From the NCBI GenBank assembly GCA_963965975.1, contig OZ014418.1:1548275-1612274 (forward strand): 64,000 bases of DNA, read 5' to 3'. The translations under genes and the position numbers were made by a program. Every line of letters starts with the position of its first letter. Position 1 is the stretch's first letter. Shown here in pieces: positions 25,800 through 40,564 of the stretch. The notes below the pieces were generated by a model, which was given only the letters and a program-made list of their open reading frames with translations, ran no database searches and had not been told where the DNA came from. Origin of the DNA: Xestospongia bergquistia (lineage: Eukaryota; Porifera; Demospongiae; Haplosclerida; Petrosiidae).

Positions 25800-26120
25800 C
25801 GCTATAAATTGAGAAATAAGTTCAATTGAAACATTCAGGTACTACTGTAACTAAATTATAACTTTTGAATCAAATATACATGCTTAGATCATATAAAAAT
25901 TTGTCATTGATGTATATGGTGATTATCTTAACAGCCTCAGTAAAACAGCTGGATGTCTTCTTACTGGTCCCATACATGTGTTGACTATATGACTTTTGTT
26001 AGCAAGAATATTTTGATCATATTAAAAGAAACATAAAAAATGTACACAAAACTAGCTATTGTACTTAGCACAGTATGTAAAAATTTAAACAATATATTTA
26101 ATCACTATAATAACTATTAT
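25800..26120. other. Intergenic spacer, no gene seen
   Basis: AT-rich sequence between the stop of the next family gene (26125) and the start side of the CARD exon at 25732. It would hold the promoter of the 21.1-25.7 kb gene and the 3' end of the 26.1 kb gene. No conserved element was recognised. Confidence 0.5.
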
Positions 26121-26124
26121 AATT

Positions 26125-28335
26125 CTACTCTGGATCAATGTATGGCATAAATCTCAAATACACTTTACGTATTATATCCTTTGGAGGATTTTGTCCCCTC
26201 CCAGAATACAGGATTGTACCATAATCACCAGCATCTATTGTTCTAGTACTGGCAATATTTTTGAATGCTTCTATTTTATCTTCATCAACAAGTACAATAT
26301 ACCATACTTCTTTGTCTTCATCTTTATTGTTAACTACCTTTACTAAGTGATAGTTATAAAAACGATCCTCCCAGGTACACATTGACTCTATTTCACATGT
26401 TTCAGTAGCTGTTTTGCTACAACGAATTTCTACAAAGCCGCCTAATTTTGTGGTTTGTCCTGATGACAGCTTTGTATTGACCAAAACCACAATGGAATTG
26501 TTTATTTCATCAAATTCAGTAGCCTCAGTAATGTAACACAATGCTGTAGTCTCTTCATCATTATCACAGGAACAGAACACATTGAGTAATATTCCTTGTT
26601 CTCTTGTGTGATGTCCACAAGATGGGATACCAAGGTCATCTAAAGTTTTGACACAGTCTTTGATCCAATTACCAGAATAGCTACAATCAGAGTGTATTAT
26701 AAGTTGTTTTCCTCTGAAGCAATCCATATATAGACCAAAGATATCCTGGAATGTGATGACACCATCTTTAAAACACCAGTTACCAGTGTTCTTCTCTCCA
26801 TGACCAGTGTACCAGATAACAGCTAACAATATAAATAATATCACTATATTTATCGCTGTAAGTTAATTACCTTTATCATGTGTACAGGCAGTTAAAAATG
26901 TCTTTATTTTCTCAACATAGTAAGTTTTAGAGTGTTTAGTTCCTGGACGATCTGAACAAACTGACACACGTTCACTATTTGAATCATTTCTAAACATTTC
27001 CTTAATAAGGTCAATTTCCTTTGTCATCCATTGGTTTGATCCTTCTTGATCAGTGGGTACAAGTTTATGTGCAACTTCAATGGTTTCAGAATTAGATACT
27101 TCCCCAAATGAACCAACAATCAAGAGATCAGCTGAACTAGGTGGAATATCTCGCCAGGTTGGAGTGAGTCCACTTGGTGAATCTTCATTGGAGTCACGAG
27201 TACCATCACTATTGACATCCTTCTTTAGTTTAGACACATTGGATAGTTGACTTTGTTGGTGTGGAACTATAAACAAAATGAATAAATCAAAGACTGAATC
27301 AATTTATTTTTATAATTTATTGTAGTAGTATAAAATGGTTAATGTCATTACTAACCAGTCTGAAAGATGGTGAAGAAAGTATCTTCTGAAAGGCACTTGT
27401 TTTCTATAGATGTTACCTTAATTAATAAGAAATATATATACATGTAGTGGATAATTATATATGGTATACAATCTCTGCTGTAGAGGAGGTGTATATGTGT
27501 GTGGACTTGTCTCTCTATACTTAGGGTACTCAGTACAATACCTTTTCTACTCGTTTGTCAAGTATAACTTCATCTCCAATCTGTAACAAGATCACTCCAA
27601 TATCAAAGAGATATGGTAGCCTTGTCTTTACCATTGCTGTCAGTGCTTCTATAACTAACTCAGGAGCACACATAGTGACAATAATAGAACCAGCTTCTAC
27701 TTTAATAATATGAATATATTTAGAGAGATCAGAGAACACATCTTTGACAATTTTCTCAAATTCTTTGACTGTAAAATTTTCAGGTGAAGACCAATTCAGA
27801 TGTAGAGTGATGGTCCTCTTTAAAGTAGGATTACGACCTGTTAATTCTACCTCTTTCTGTAGTTCTTGAGCAAATGTAGTACTCAACAATCTCTTACGAT
27901 AAATCTGTTCTTCAACTTCATATGTCTTAATGGCTGTTAAAGCATCAGAGAGTTTGAAACGATCAACAATAGCTACTAAAACGCTCAAATTAACTGGTGA
28001 ACAAAGTTTACGAACTGCAACAAAAACATCAGTTAAATCTTGTGCTCTTCTGATTTCTTCTTTAAACTCTTCAAATGGATAAGACAAGATAAGTAACTGT
28101 TTGAGTTCATGGATATCAACACCAGCTGATGTGGTTGCTTTTTGAACATCAAGTACCAAAGCTCCCAATTTTCCTTGCATTATACTCAAATCTTTATGGA
28201 CACTCTCATCAACTGTGACAGTTTCTGATAACAGCAAAGTACATGTTATTTAAACATTAGTTAAAATAAAACTTACTGTGACACTGTTTGTTTGTAGGTG
28301 GAGTAACAGATAGCTGGTATTTGAAGTCAGGTGAC
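26125..28335 (-). CDS. HAM-caspase-like protein lacking its CARD exon
   Basis: The chain holds a linker exon (about 28275-28335, ESPDF type), HAM (27542-28224, 683 nt, with the same length as the 24.3 kb copy), only one small degenerate linker region (about 27340-27420), and then the caspase-like exons (about 26872-27267 and 26125-26821). Motifs WYTGHGEKNTGNW and HSDCSYSGNW are intact. The intron upstream of the linker matches the first intron of the 15.3-20.1 kb gene as far as about 28690. There the match ends and unrelated sequence with a TDP1 exon fragment follows, so the CARD exon has been cut off. The coiled-coil cassettes are also missing. Without a visible start codon exon this is either 5'-truncated or has acquired a new first exon that I cannot identify. 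Confidence 0.7.
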
Positions 28336-28388
28336 TCTGTATGATATAATAAGAATAATTATATTATGATTATGTAAGTAGATAGCTC

Positions 28389-28425
<37 letters not shown>

Positions 28426-28849
28426 TATTAATTTTGTTCAAAATTAGATTGTTTATATAACAGATACCATATTGATGTTTATTTTATTAATATAATGTGT
28501 CTCAGTTTTCTTTTGATTATTGATATCATAGTATTGAAAGCTATAATGAAATTATGAAACTAGCAATGTATACATGTAGTTTATTCTATATTAACTAATT
28601 TATATCTACAAGTACTATATGCTATATATGGTATCTGTTTTTAAATTATCAGCATGCTCTATGACAAATGGTAAGTCCCACACATCACCTCTATGAACTA
28701 TAGATGAATGTTTAATTAGTGAATGCATCATAAAAGCACTAACGTCTTAACCACAATTCAGCACTAGTGTAAAGTAAATCCTATTTAATTCAATATTGAA
28801 CATTGATACATCAATTAATGGTATATTGATTGTTTTTGTATAATATTAT

Positions 28850-29235
28850 AGTATACAATATATGTAGTATACTGTATATAACTATTTATAATAGCAATGA
28901 TGTATATATATTATAATACATAATATATATTGACTGGATATATAATGTACCTTTAATTCCAATAGTTAGATGGCTTCCATTATATATACTGGAGATGCCT
29001 CTAACTTTAGTTAGATAAAACAATGGAGGATCAGTAACATCATTATTACTACTAGTACCAATATCACTGTTACTAGTAGTGGTATTAGTATTACTAGTAG
29101 TACTAGTAGTAGTGGCAGTTTTGGTAGCAGTAGTTGATAGTGAGTCTATAATGACACATGAGTCATTGTCATGAATCTAATTTAGTCTTCTTAGTGGGTG
29201 GAGCTTCCTCATTTAGTATAATGACACCAGATCAA
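28850..29235 (-). pseudogene. Fragment of TDP1 exon 2 with flanking intron
   Basis: Sequence from about 28850 to 29230 closely matches 34110-34490, which is exon 2 of the intact TDP1 gene plus part of its downstream intron. It includes the Ser/Thr repeat encoded by tandem agt/act triplets and the ISSIYNGSH-type end. A small deletion alters the DSQSDDNES region. The match stops abruptly near 29230, inside the exon. It lies just upstream of the truncated HAM-caspase gene, so the copy marks a rearrangement breakpoint. Confidence 0.8.
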
Positions 29236-29304
29236 ACGGTTTATTGATAGACAACAAACAAAAGTCTGGATATTAACAAACAAAGGGTAAATATTCATAT
29301 TATA

Positions 29305-30487
29305 TTAATCTGTAGGTAACTTAGAGTAATATCGCTCAAACACTTTAAATGCTTCTTTGGGTGGATCTTCACCAAACCCAGATTTAAGGACTTTACCATA
29401 TTTAGCAATGTCAACTGTCTCATGACCTGATGATGTTCGAGCTTTAAATTCATCAACTTTATCTTTATCTATAATGGCTAAGAACCATACTGGTCTTCCT
29501 CGGTCTTTGCCTCGAACAGTGAACAAACGAGAGTCAGATAATAATCGATCCTCCCATGTATGTGAGCAATGTATATCACATGGCATATCAATTTTGTGGT
29601 GGCAACGAATCCACGTGAAGTTTACTCCATAAGGCTTTTGACCACAACTAAATGTTTTATTTGAGACCCAAAAAGCAACATACTTTTCCTTGTAATACTC
29701 AGCTCCTTCTGTTGCATATACCAATGCTGTGGCCTCTTGATCTTCTTCACAAGAACAGTATACTTTGAGTTGGATCCCTTGCTCTTTTGTATAATGACCA
29801 CAGGACGGTATGCCAAGGCTATCAAGCATCTTAATACATTCTCCGACCCATTTTCCAGAGTAGCTACAATCACTAACAATGGTAAGTGGCTTTCCTCTAA
29901 AGCAATCCATATATAGACCAAAGATATCCTGGAAGGTGATTACACCATCTTTAAAACACCAGTTACCAGTGTTCTTCTCTCCATGACCAGTGTACCAGAT
30001 GAGGGCTATATGAATATTAATAACTGAAGACATTCATATCATCTCACTTACCTCCAGGTTTCTTGCATTTAGTTAACAACTTCATCATTTGGTCTATGTA
30101 GTAATCTTTAGAGCACTCTGTCCCAGGAAAGTCTGGACACATAAACACAACTTGAAGGTTTGTATCTTTTCTGCACAGTTTCTGAATAAAATCAATCTCC
30201 TTTCTCATCCATTGGCTTGATCCTTCTTGATCACTGGGTATATGTTTTGGAACTGCTTGAAATCCAGATACTTCCCCAAATGAAGCAATGACCATTATCT
30301 CTCTTGAACTAGGAACATGTTCTCTCCAGTCATCAGACTCAGTACAAGTTTCTTCTTTTGATTTATCTTCTTTTGATCCTTTGCATTCAACTTTATTTTC
30401 AACATTTGACACACTGACAAGTTGAAATATTTGACTCAGTACTTCAGCATTGTAATTTTCAATATCCCTTAGATTGCCATCAGCCAT
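29305..30487 (-). CDS. Caspase-like protein, two exons, no recruitment domain
   Basis: Exon 1 (30052-30487, ATG at 30487, phase-1 donor) and exon 2 (29305-30005) join into 378 residues. Residues 1-75 are acidic and unstructured. The core starts at REIMVIASFGEVSG, continues through an Asp/Cys-rich strand (MCPDFPGTECSKDYY), and exon 2 carries WYTGHGEKNTGNW and VSDCSYSGKW, followed by GIPSCGHYTKEQGI. The C-terminus is AKYGKVLKSGFGEDPP plus a short helix. It is the most divergent caspase-like copy overall, yet about 110 bp around the His motif are nearly identical to all other copies. It has no CARD or HAM exon, so it may act alone or as a partner of the larger proteins. Confidence 0.8.
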
Positions 30488-30788
30488 TGTGCTGTAACAG
30501 CATTTAGGAGTGGCTTTGATGTGTAAACTGTTTTAATAATAGTTAAGAATACTCTCTGAATAATATCTATATTCAAAATTTATAGTTCGATAACTGTAAA
30601 GAAATATATCTCTGGTCTCTCAAATAGCTATAGAGCAATTCTTAAGGACTCAAAAGTGTATATTACAAATATACTTTAGTATTTTACTACATTGATCATT
30701 GATGATAATAACAATTACTGTTATTTATCTACAAATGAGTCTACATATATTATGAAATGAAATAATACTTAAAAACATGATGAGTACT

Positions 30789-31581
30789 TTATTTAGATCC
30801 TTTGTCTAATACAGCAACAGGAGCTAATACTCTATTCTTATTAGTCTCTGTGATCTGTCCATTTGTAATCATCTCATCAAGAATCATGTGAGCTTTATCA
30901 ATATTGAACATTATCTAATATATTACTGGTCAAAGAAAAGAAGAGAGACATATGTACATGAAAGTACAAGTAATATCATATGTTATTACAATAAGTATTT
31001 GTCATTTAGGATACATCTAATTCACACTGAAGACAGAGGTCATATTTGACAGAGAGCCAGATATGATATAGGAGAAAGAAAATTACGGTAAAATAAATGA
31101 TATTTATTAGACCCTTTGAAAGGGGTCCTATTTACTAACCACACTGTTGAAGAATCTGTCATATGTCTCAACAATATTATGTATAAACTCTAAAATAGCC
31201 AATTCATTCTGAAGGTGAAAGATAATAAGCAAAACAATGATCAGACCACCTATGAAATTTAAAAATGGGGTCTGAGCAACCCTGCTAGCTTACCTCAGTA
31301 TTATCACAAGCAATAATAAAATACAATGAAGCATATTTTCTATACACAATCTTATAATTCATATACTCCATAAACGAACACTACATCAAAAAATAGGGAC
31401 ACAACAAGTGTCATGTCATAACAGTAGTTTGGTTGATCCCTACCTGATCTTCATTTCTAGCTAGACACTTCCTAACAATGTCTGCCTCTGTAGTAACTCT
31501 CTCTTCAGTAGAGATATACTCATAATATTGACTGAGACGAGTTTGACCTTGTTTGTTCACTAACAACACAAACTTGATCAT
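30789..31581 (-). CDS. AP4S1: AP-4 complex sigma subunit
   Basis: Five exons (31444-31581, 31294-31380, 31140-31208, 31015-31026, 30789-30914) give 143 residues, against 144 in the human protein. The start [17 protein letters not shown] is the typical sigma-adaptin opening, followed by [16 protein letters not shown], the [14 protein letters not shown] helix and [14 protein letters not shown] near the C-terminus. Sigma-4 is the small core subunit of the AP-4 vesicle coat adaptor, which sorts cargo at the trans-Golgi network. Exon 4 is a 12-nt microexon encoding CELD, needed to restore the conserved SELD-type segment. The gene lies about 100 bp downstream of the TDP1 stop on the same strand, a tight head-to-tail arrangement. 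Confidence 0.93.
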
Positions 31582-31685
31582 GGTCACTGCAATAGCCACA
31601 CCCCCAATAAAGATAATAAGGCCAAATTATTCATTGATCATGAATGTAATTATTATGGCTGCACTATATGAAGAGTTACTGTTAT

Positions 31686-34709
<3,024 letters not shown>

Positions 34710-35002
34710 CAGATGACCAGAATTTAAAGAACACTTTAAATTTGCTCCACACCTATTGAGTCACATGTGCTTAACTCAAAGGGTTAAAAATCTAATGTCT
34801 AGTTTACTGTACTAATCAATATTAAGCTATTATTTCCTTCAGGTAGCTGTACAATTTATATATATATAGAAAAAAACATAAGCTGATAAATATAATATAA
34901 GATGGGGGCAAAAATGAAATGTTAGATCTGAAAAATGTACCTAAAGGTTTGCAACTAAATATAATATGACAATGTTAACATTCATGCACAATTCCCTTAT
35001 AT

Positions 35003-36214
35003 TCATTCTGGATCAACAGTTGCTGAAAATTTTAAGTCAATTTTACGTTTTATGTCCTTTGGTGGATCTTGTCCCCATCCAGAGTGCAGGACTGTACCAT
35101 AATCAGCAACATCTATTGTTCCAGTATTGACCTTAGCATTGAAATCTTCTATTTTATTTTCATCGACTAGTACATAATGCCAAGCTTGTTTGCCTTTGTC
35201 TTTACCACGTACTAGGTAGATTTGATCACCCTTCAATAGACGGTCTTCCCACTTAAAAGACAGTTCATTTAGTTCACAAGGCTCAGATGCTTTTTTAGAG
35301 CAACGAATTGATCTAAAGTCAGAGTAACAAGATGTTTGCCCAGATTCCAATTTTTTAAATGGAAAAATTATTGAACCTTTATTATTTAGTTCTACTTTAT
35401 TGATTAACGCCATTAATGTTGCTTCTTGGTCATGTTGACATGAACAAAAACACTTCAGGAAAATTCCTTGATCCCTAGAGTGATGACCACATGATGGAAT
35501 TCCTAGTTTATCCATTAGCCTAGCAGACATTTGCTTCCAGTTACCAGAATAGCTACAATCAGAGACAATTGTGAGTCTTTTTCCTCTGAAGTAATCCATA
35601 TATAGACCAAAGATATCCTGGAATGTGATGACACCATCTTTAAAACACCAGTTACCAGTGTTCTTCTCTCCATGACCAGTGTACCAGATGAGACCTAAAC
35701 AATTTAATTATAATAATAAGAGTACAACATTATTTTTACTAACCTCCATCCTTTTCACATTTTTGGAGAAATTGTTTTATTCTATCTATATGATCATCTT
35801 TAGAGAGTTGTGCCCCAGGAAAATCAGGACATACATCTTGTAAAAGCAATCCTTTGTCTCCTCTACATTGATCAATAATAGCTTCTAACTCCTTTCTAGC
35901 AGCCACTATCTTGCCATTCATAGCAGTAGCATTATCTTGCTGTTTAGGGACAACTTGTTTAGAAGAATCCCATATATCTCCAAATGATAATATTATCATT
36001 AAATCCATATCACAAGTTGGCAAATATCTCCAATCATTTTTTTCTGATTTTGTTTCTTCTTGTGAGCTCTTAGGTTTTTCAGCTTCTCCAGACTCAGCTG
36101 TGTTTGCAGTTTTTCCTAATTCTGTTTCAAACACTTTCCGTAAGATTCCATATTATAGGGATTAATCGCAGTATTGGTTTTAGGTATATTGATCTCAAGA
36201 AATTTGGGATCCAT
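35003..36214 (-). pseudogene. Two-exon caspase-like gene with a shifted N-terminus
   Basis: Exon 2 (35003-35694) is fully open with WYTGHGEKNTGNW and VSDCSYSGNW. Exon 1 (35744-36214) starts with the family ATG (36214, MDPKFLEINIPK), but compared with paralogs one base is missing about 66 nt downstream. The ATG frame therefore stops early, and the core (CDMDLMIILSFGDIWD) lies in another frame that lacks its own good ATG near the N-terminus. It could be a recent pseudogene, or use a downstream start inside exon 1 that would still include the first core strand. The first residue of exon 2 (GRG-KRLTI region) reads MDYFRGK instead of MDCFRGK. The NIDO-type fragment lies just upstream. Confidence 0.65.
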
Positions 36215-36486
36215 AATGCTAGCTTCTTGTAATGGAATGTGCTGTGGAGGCAATTTAATAACTAGATCTGTGGGAGTGGGTTAATAATTATACTCAATTA
36301 AGTACACTACGGTTTATTACAGTGCACAGCAGATATATCAACATATATACAACTATTAGTTAAAAGGATTACTAAAACACTCAAAGCACTGGTTAATAAC
36401 TAAATATTAACTAAAAACTAAAAATGAACAAATCTAATCCCCCCCCCCCCCCAAATAAGTAAAACTATTAGCCACTATAGTGTATA

Positions 36487-36760
36487 TCATGGTTTAATAC
36501 AGTACACTACAGTAACTACTCCTTCAACATTAATAATAGGATAATAGCCTGAAATAGCAGATGGATCAGTCTCAAATACAGCACTACATGAAGTATATAG
36601 ACTATGACAATGAACTGGTACATTGACAATGATATTTTTTGATCTTGGTTCAGGACTCCTACATTCCAGTGGTACAAAACTTAGTACTTTAGTCAACCAG
36701 TACAAGAAGTGTAATTTGTGGATCATGAATATAATTTTGCGAGAGTAAGCTATGATAAAA
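36487..36760 (-). pseudogene. 3' exon fragment of a NIDO-type gene (copy 1)
   Basis: The minus-strand open segment encodes LYWLTKVLSFVPLECRSPE and a Cys-containing tail ending in GVVTVVYC. It closely matches 53069-53290 and, less well, 50540-50760. In the 53 kb copy this exon lies downstream of a recognisable nidogen (NIDO) domain exon, which is the basis for the name. No other exon of the gene is visible here, so it is taken as a remnant carried along with the neighbouring caspase-like gene. Confidence 0.6.
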
Positions 36761-37249
36761 TATATGCTACCAAATACCAGCCCTAACATAAACTCTAATT
36801 TGATGATTGTACTAATAATACATTCATCTATTGTCAATCTATCTCTTTGTTTACCATTCAAGTCATTGGTCATATATTCATTCATTCATGATTAAACCTT
36901 TCGATGGCTGGATGGCTGAACAGAACTGGAAAATAAATGACATATCAATAACTAAATGAACTATACCATTACTCTACTAATGTTGAATATTGTTCCAATA
37001 ACCACTTAATATCAAAGATATAGTTAAACTAAACCATATAACAACAACAGTATGATATAAACACATAATAGTACCTAAATTATAAATGACCAGCTCTGAA
37101 TGACAAAATATTTGTGTTTACATGTCTAAGAGAGAGAGAGAGAGAGATCGACACATTATAAGTATAGCTATCCATTGATCATATACTATAAACAGCATGT
37201 GATACGGAATATGCAGTAAATAGTACATATTGACTGAATGCATAATGTA

Positions 37250-37743
37250 CCTTTAATTCAGTTGATGTTCATTAATATTATATATACTGGAGATACTTCT
37301 AACTTTAGTTAGATAAAATAATGAAACATTATTGTTACTACTAGTACCAATATCACTGTTACTAGTAGTGGTATTATTATTACTAGTAGTAGTATTAGTA
37401 TTACTAGTAGTACTAGTAGTAGTGGCAGTTTTGGTAGCAGTGGTTGATAGTGAGTCTATAATGACACATGACTCATTGTCATCAGATTGTGAGTCTAATT
37501 TAGTCTTGTTAGTGGGTGGAGCCTCCTCATCTAGTATATATACTGACATTGAGTTCTGCTAGCAGGTGTGTCCTCCCTACCTACACTAAACAAATCACAA
37601 TAACACATGGAGTCCACATACTGACCTTGACAAGCATGCTCTCTGAAGCATGTGTCTTTTAAACATTTAGCATTGTATTTACATATTTTGAATGTTTTAA
37701 TCTCTGATCTCAGAATTACTTGATTTTTCTTCTTCACCCATCA
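37250..37743 (-). pseudogene. Diverged copy of TDP1 exons 1 and 2
   Basis: Exon-1-like sequence near 37626-37743 holds a degenerate PBZ motif (KICKYNAKCLKDTCFREHAC) whose frame is shifted relative to the ATG at 37743. Exon-2-like sequence at 37250-37590 carries the DEEAPPTNKTKLDSQSDD stretch and an expanded Ser/Thr repeat, followed by YLTKVRSISSIYN. No catalytic-domain exons follow. The copy sits head to head with the Ig receptor R1, so R1's promoter lies in or beside it. Confidence 0.75.
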
Positions 37744-37874
37744 AGAATGTTAAAAGCAAAATGTACATATTTTAACTATTGTGATATGGCGTGTGGAATC
37801 AAATGTAAATGGTTAAAATCAAACAAAATATTATCAATAAGCTAATATAATTACACAACGGGGGCGTAACACGT

Positions 37875-39463
37875 ATGATTCGACGACTAGATGCAATGTT
37901 GTTGAACACTATCCTTCGTTATTCAATTGGAATCTCTTTCCTTCATTATTCTGTATCTTCTCAATGTTATTTTGATCCTAAACCTCAAGATGTCACTGTA
38001 TCTCCAGGTACAGTCGTGGTATTCCAATGTATGTATACGTGTGCTCCTCAACAAATTCCAGTTTGGCTTATTAATAATGAGTATTATACTGGATCATTAG
38101 TTGGTCATGCTATAAATACAACTGGACTAGTTGTCACTGCTCAAGTTAGCCTTAATGGAAGCAAATATCAATGTCAAGTGGCTGCATCTATAGAAAATGG
38201 CTCCTTCCCAAAAAGTGATGTAGCAACGTTGACAGTATATACACTTTTGACGAACACAGAACAAGAGAATGAACGGAAAGGTCCTTCAATACTGTCATTA
38301 CATTATAATCAAACTACTGAGTCTTTGTATTTACAATGGGACAGAAATCAATCTAGTCTTCCATATCCAGACAATTACCGTTTGAAGATATTATCAGGTT
38401 GTGAAGGAGTGCTGCTGTATGTCAATATTTCTCCAAGTTGTACTAATTTACTATTGTATGGTCTACATTCAAGTTATTTTGAACCATTAACTGTATATGA
38501 GTTGCAAGTGTGCCAAGATGGAGATTGTACCTACAGGGGAGCTGCTATGCAACCCCAGAATCTGGTAGCCATTAATTTTTCTAATCCTAGTAAGTTGGTA
38601 TATGATCTTATGAATATCATTTTTGTCTATAGATACAACCTCAGCAGAAGTAGATCCCCTCGTTCCTGGAGATATACTCTCACAAAAATTGACCTGCCGA
38701 ATCAAGAAACTGATTACAATTTCGTCGAATAACACATATGTTGTCAACAATACATTAGCACCGCCTGCATTTTTAAACAGCAATAACTTGATGTTAAAAA
38801 ATGATTCTAATCTGATCTATGCTGAGTTAGGTCTTGTAGACTGGATTATTATTCAGGAGGTGTGTTTTATGCAACATTGTAGCAACCAAATAAGTAATTT
38901 TGGTGCAAAGAATTTGTATATTCTTGATAAAAAAGGTACACAATATGCAACATAATAACAAATAATACTAGCTAGATTTGATTATAATTGCAGCTGTTAT
39001 TTACCCTTGGGACAATGTTCCTGAACATTGCAGTTATACCTTACAAGCTACAACTCATATAGGTACTATAAATGTTGAAATATAAAAACAAAATTATCTT
39101 TATTTTTACTTAGAACCTACTAGTACATTTCCATCTATGGAGACCAGCATTAGTGAATTTAGTAGTTTATGTTGTGGTACTACACACTCTTTAGGTCAGT
39201 AACATTAACCTTCACTTACTTTATATGCATCTGTATCTCTATGAATTCAATAGTATCATCTTCAGTGTGTCCTAATTTGTCTTCAATGTCTCCCTTACCT
39301 TCAGTTTCTCCTACTTCAGACAGTCATGCACACACAGGTATTCTCTTTTTATTCATGAGTACATTGTATGATCATTATTACTTCATCAGAGCAGAGAATA
39401 CAATCAGGAGTGTTGACACTTGTAGGTATACTGGTAGTAAATGTTTTATGGATCCTGATGTAA
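37875..39463 (+). CDS. Ig/FnIII-type single-pass membrane receptor R1
   Basis: Six exons (37875-38589, 38633-38935, 38994-39062, 39114-39194, 39254-39337, 39390-39463) join entirely in phase 1. After an N-terminal hydrophobic segment (signal peptide, residues about 8-30) there is an Ig-like domain with VVFQC, VWLINNEY and SKYQCQV, then a fibronectin-III-like stretch (LYLQWDRNQSS, YELQVC) with several N-glycosylation sites, a conserved Cys-containing extracellular region, and Ser/Thr/Pro-rich stalk exons. The last exon ends in VLTLVGILVVNVLWILM at the stop, so the protein ends with a membrane helix or GPI-type tail and no cytoplasmic domain. R2 at 57 kb has the same six-exon plan. The ATG is preceded by a block acaacgggggcgt shared with R2. 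Ligand unknown; a role in recognition is inferred. Confidence 0.8.
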
Positions 39464-39469
39464 TTTCTG

Positions 39470-40560
39470 GAAAAAGTAGATTGGTTATAAACTTCATAAT
39501 TCTCAGACAGAGTTTATGAGAAGAGCTTTATAGGTTGTTATTAGCTAGTATTATATTATATGAATATTTAATTAATTATAATATTTTTATTCCATTGCTA
39601 TATTAGATTATTTTGAATGTAAATATAGATTGTTATCTATGAAAGTGAGTACACTTGTCACAACATTAGTTTGTTTAGTATCATAACTTACTCATAACAG
39701 TATTTAAAGATATAACTATTAGCTTTGATAGTGCTATAGAGTATTATAGTAGTGACTTAATTCAGTTGTTAAAGATTGTACCTATTTAATTATGTCACCA
39801 ATGTTGGATTCAAAGCAGATTTGAAATCAATAAAAGTTCCTACAGTACTAGTACTTTTTACTAATATGTATAATACAGATGTGTGGTTTGTCCCTTAATT
39901 GATTAGGGTGCGTGCAAAATATAAGATACAACTATTCCATTGGAATTACATATTCTATATAAATTTGATATATGACCCAAAATTGATGTAGTTACATTAA
40001 TAGAGACCAAAGAAAATATATGTGACATTTGTGGATTGAATGTATGTTGCAAAAGCTTTTTATTCTCAAATTTAATAATTAAAACTGAATTTCAAGGAAC
40101 ATAGCTCTTGGGTCATGCATGAGCAGGTTATTAGTACTCATTCAGTAGATGCTTTCATTTACAGAAATTATGCTGGTGTCCTAATAGTTTGATTCTATGC
40201 ACCTGTGTTTATGTATTACCATGCTGTCAAGGGTAGCAATATCATATTATCCACTTGAAGTAGTTGCTGAGTTAAAGGCTGATTGTCTTTGGATAGTTGA
40301 GTATGCATATGTACCTGTCAATTGTTTATATAGTGATGAGTTGTTGAGAAGTTAGAGGAAGATTTAGAGTTTAACATGCTTGCGTGTGGAGTGGTGATTC
40401 CACTGGATATCTAAGGATAGGAGGGCAGCTGTCTCAATTTATATTACCTGCATACAGTGTAGCTAATTTGCAAACGAGGGAGTGTACAATTGTCACAACA
40501 TTTGTCACAACATTGAAAGTTAGTAAGATTCAATTTTAGCAGACTAGTGCATGGGCAGAC
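39470..40560. other. Intergenic spacer between R1 and S1, no gene seen
   Basis: AT-rich. A stretch near 39715-39800 is similar to 59115-59175 in the second copy of the receptor pair, showing that the spacer was duplicated with the genes. No coding or RNA feature was recognised. Confidence 0.5.
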
Positions 40561-40564
40561 AAAG

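Noticed and set aside
28980-29160. Serine/threonine-rich frames made of agt/act triplets as a separate gene
   Set aside because: They are copies of the low-complexity linker of TDP1 exon 2.
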